DNA of 5,223 nucleotides. Source: Bifidobacterium breve (GTDB taxonomy: Bacteria > Actinomycetota > Thermoleophilia > Miltoncostaeales > Miltoncostaeaceae). The notes beneath the pieces are model-generated. The model was not told the origin of the DNA, did no database searches, and saw only the letters and a program-made list of their open reading frames with translations. The first letter of the stretch is position 1, and the number at the start of each line of letters is the position of its first letter. This document shows, piece by piece, positions 4,327-5,223 of this stretch. Made by a program: the position numbers and the translations under genes. The DNA is taken from contig CAMCOB010000100.1 of assembly GCA_945876305.1 (NCBI GenBank), positions 1 through 5,223 on the forward strand, written 5' to 3'.

Positions 4327-4375
4327 CACCTGCACGCGGCGTCAGGTGCGGGGCCTACTGAAGGGCTCCGGGCCT
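4327..4375 (+). promoter_or_regulatory. Overlapping hairpins in the lipoprotein D leader
   Basis: Hairpin 1, CACCTG (4327-4332) with CAGGTG (4343-4348), is unchanged. Hairpin 2 uses AGGT (4344-4347) and GGGGCC (4350-4355) with GGCTCC (4364-4369) and GCCT (4372-4375). Relative to copy 1, C to T at 4367 and A to G at 4372 both turn Watson-Crick pairs into G-U pairs, so an RNA stem would survive while a DNA palindrome is weakened. Confidence 0.4.
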
Positions 4376-4408
4376 AGCCCAATCTCCCGTACTTGGCCAT
4401 AAAGGATG

Positions 4409-4414
4409 AAGGAG
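4409..4414 (+). promoter_or_regulatory. Shine-Dalgarno site of lipoprotein D
   Basis: AAGGAG lies 5 nt before ATG 4420, identical in sequence and spacing to lipoprotein A. Confidence 0.75.
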
Positions 4415-4419
4415 CCCGA

Positions 4420-5223
4420 ATGGAACGCACCATGAAGCGCACAGCTGCAGCGGCTGCTGCAGCCGTCGCCCTCCTCGCCGGCGGCGGGGTGCTGGCTGGC
4501 TGCGGCTCGAGCACGACGGACACCGCCGCATCCACTGCGGCAGCCGACGCCGCAGCGCAGCCCCCCAACGGCGTCGGGACGCTCCCGGCCGAGGAGATCC
4601 TCGCGAAGAGCCAGGCCGCGGCGAAGGCCGCGACGTCGGTCACCGTGAAGGGAACGATCACCGAGGGGGGAGTGGAGTCCTCGCTCGACCTCGTGCTGGG
4701 AACGAACGCCAGCGAGGGAACTATCACCAGCAATGGCGTTGAACTCAGCATCGTGTTCGTGGATGGCAAGTCCTACTTCAAGGTGTCCCGCGATGGCTGG
4801 GCCACGCTGCTGGGCAGCGGAGGCGCCGAGGGTAAAGCCGCAGGCAAGGAGATCGACGGCCTCGTCGGCGACAAGTGGTTGTTGCTGCCGGCAGATCCGG
4901 GTTCGCTCGACGATGCCGGTGGCCTACTCGGGGTAACGCTGGCCGGACTCAGTGGGTTTTTCCAGAAGGACTTCCTGCTCGAGGGCCTCCTCTCGCCCGA
5001 AGGCGGGGCGACCGTCAAGAGCACCGGCGATGTGAACGGCACCCCGGTGGTGTTCCTCGAGGACGCCAAGGGCGAGTACACGCTGGCCATCCAGACCGTG
5101 GGCGAGCCCTACCCCGTGCAGGTCAAGGGTGGCGGCGCGAATGGGTCGGACGCGGTCACGTTCACCAACTGGAATGCGCCGGTGAACGTGACCGCGCCCA
5201 CCGACGTGGTGGACATCAGCGAG
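4420..5223 (+). CDS. Lipoprotein D, A/B chimeric LppX/LprG-like lipoprotein (3' end outside the window)
   Basis: The frame is open for 268 codons, without a stop, to the window edge. It has the signal Met-Glu-Arg-Thr-Met-Lys-Arg-Thr, a poly-Ala/Leu core, lipobox Leu-Ala-Gly-Cys with Cys28, and the same Thr/Ala-rich linker as lipoprotein A. Up to about codon 80 it is A-type with only a few changes (Lys8 to Thr, Thr58 to Glu, Thr68 to Ala). After that it is B-type: Thr-Glu-Gly-Gly-Val-Glu-Ser-Ser, Asp-Gly-Lys-Ser-Tyr-Phe-Lys, Gly-Phe-Phe-Gln-Lys-Asp-Phe-Leu-Leu, then Gly-Glu-Pro-Tyr-Pro and Phe-Thr-Asn-Trp-Asn-Ala-Pro-Val. The last visible residues, Asp-Ile-Ser-Glu, align with the B C-terminus two residues before its stop, so only a few codons are probably missing unless a Ser/Thr tail follows as in A. 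It should be exported and lipid-anchored like its paralogs. Start chosen from AAGGAG at 5 nt. Confidence 0.92.
   Translation, partial: MERTMKRTAAAAAAAVALLAGGGVLAGCGSSTTDTAASTAAADAAAQPPNGVGTLPAEEILAKSQAAAKAATSVTVKGTITEGGVESSLDLVLGTNASEGTITSNGVELSIVFVDGKSYFKVSRDGWATLLGSGGAEGKAAGKEIDGLVGDKWLLLPADPGSLDDAGGLLGVTLAGLSGFFQKDFLLEGLLSPEGGATVKSTGDVNGTPVVFLEDAKGEYTLAIQTVGEPYPVQVKGGGANGSDAVTFTNWNAPVNVTAPTDVVDISE
4659..5223 (+). repeat. B-type body of lipoprotein D, paired with 2365-2929
   Basis: Collinear with 2365-2929 at offset 2294 with no indel. The pairing continues to the window edge and may extend beyond it into the region corresponding to the B-C gap and lipoprotein C. Confidence 0.85.

Larger units (their letters stand above)
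4184..4419 (+). other. Leader/intergenic region upstream of lipoprotein D
   Basis: Second copy of the leader at 989-1223. It keeps the two GGAACCC repeats (4195-4201, 4206-4212), the palindrome (4231-4260), the overlapping hairpins (4327-4375) and the AAGGAG site (4409-4414). The stretch 4265-4324 has diverged strongly from copy 1. A short frame from a GTG at 4215 reaches TGA 4359-4361, but the copy 1 counterpart is frameshifted, so it is not called as a gene. Confidence 0.7.
4051..4658 (+). repeat. Segmental duplication, copy 2
   Basis: Counterpart of 853-1462. It begins inside what was the nitroreductase gene and ends in codon 80 of lipoprotein D, where the sequence switches from A-type to B-type. 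No target-site duplication, terminal inverted repeat or transposase is seen at the edges, so homologous or unequal recombination is more likely than transposition. Confidence 0.9.

Noticed and set aside
4065..4361. Open frame of about 98 codons through the nitroreductase remnant and leader
   Set aside because: Its first part is the decayed nitroreductase read across the deletion and the rest is leader DNA. The copy 1 counterpart is frameshifted and substitutions fall on all codon positions equally.

Overview
The window is GC-rich DNA with high GC at third codon positions and typical Shine-Dalgarno sites. It carries type II lipoprotein signal peptides ending in Leu-Ala-Gly-Cys or Val-Ala-Gly-Cys. 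Together with the LppX/LprG-like look of the lipoproteins, this suggests a high-GC actinobacterium (Actinomycetota); the exact lineage cannot be read from the sequence. All genes that I accept lie on the + strand.

Layout: (1) 3-248, the 3' end of an unrecognised gene with a Lys-rich tail. (2) 332-988, a complete nitroreductase-family flavoprotein. (3) 989-1223, a leader region with several inverted repeats. (4) 1224-2078, 2123-2938 and 3018-3806, three tandem paralogous lipoproteins (A, B and C), each with its lipobox Cys at exactly residue 28. (5) 3807-4050, a gene-free spacer that opens with a long interrupted palindrome. (6) 4051-4183, a truncated and frameshifted copy of the nitroreductase 3' end. 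(7) 4184-4419, a second copy of the leader region. (8) 4420 to the window end, a fourth lipoprotein (D), open at its 3' end.

The main story is local duplication. The block 853-1462 (nitroreductase tail, leader, first 80 codons of lipoprotein A) recurs at 4051-4658. There it is joined seamlessly to a body that matches lipoprotein B (2365-2929 against 4659-5223, with no net indel). Lipoprotein D is therefore an A/B chimera, and the nitroreductase remnant marks the edge of the duplicated unit. Inside the duplicated leader, a 129-bp block (941-1069 / 4136-4264) differs at one position and a 42-bp block (1129-1170 / 4325-4366) is identical, while the sequence between them has diverged strongly. 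This works as an internal footprint of possible regulatory or RNA elements.

Working together: the four lipoproteins are predicted to be exported, lipid-anchored proteins on the outer face of the cytoplasmic membrane, probably with a LolA/LppX-like fold that can hold a hydrophobic ligand. A and B are 44 bp apart and probably co-transcribed. C may have its own promoter, and A and D each have the conserved leader. The nitroreductase is cytosolic and has no evident functional link to the lipoproteins beyond position. I saw no CRISPR array, tRNA, rRNA, transposase or phage gene.
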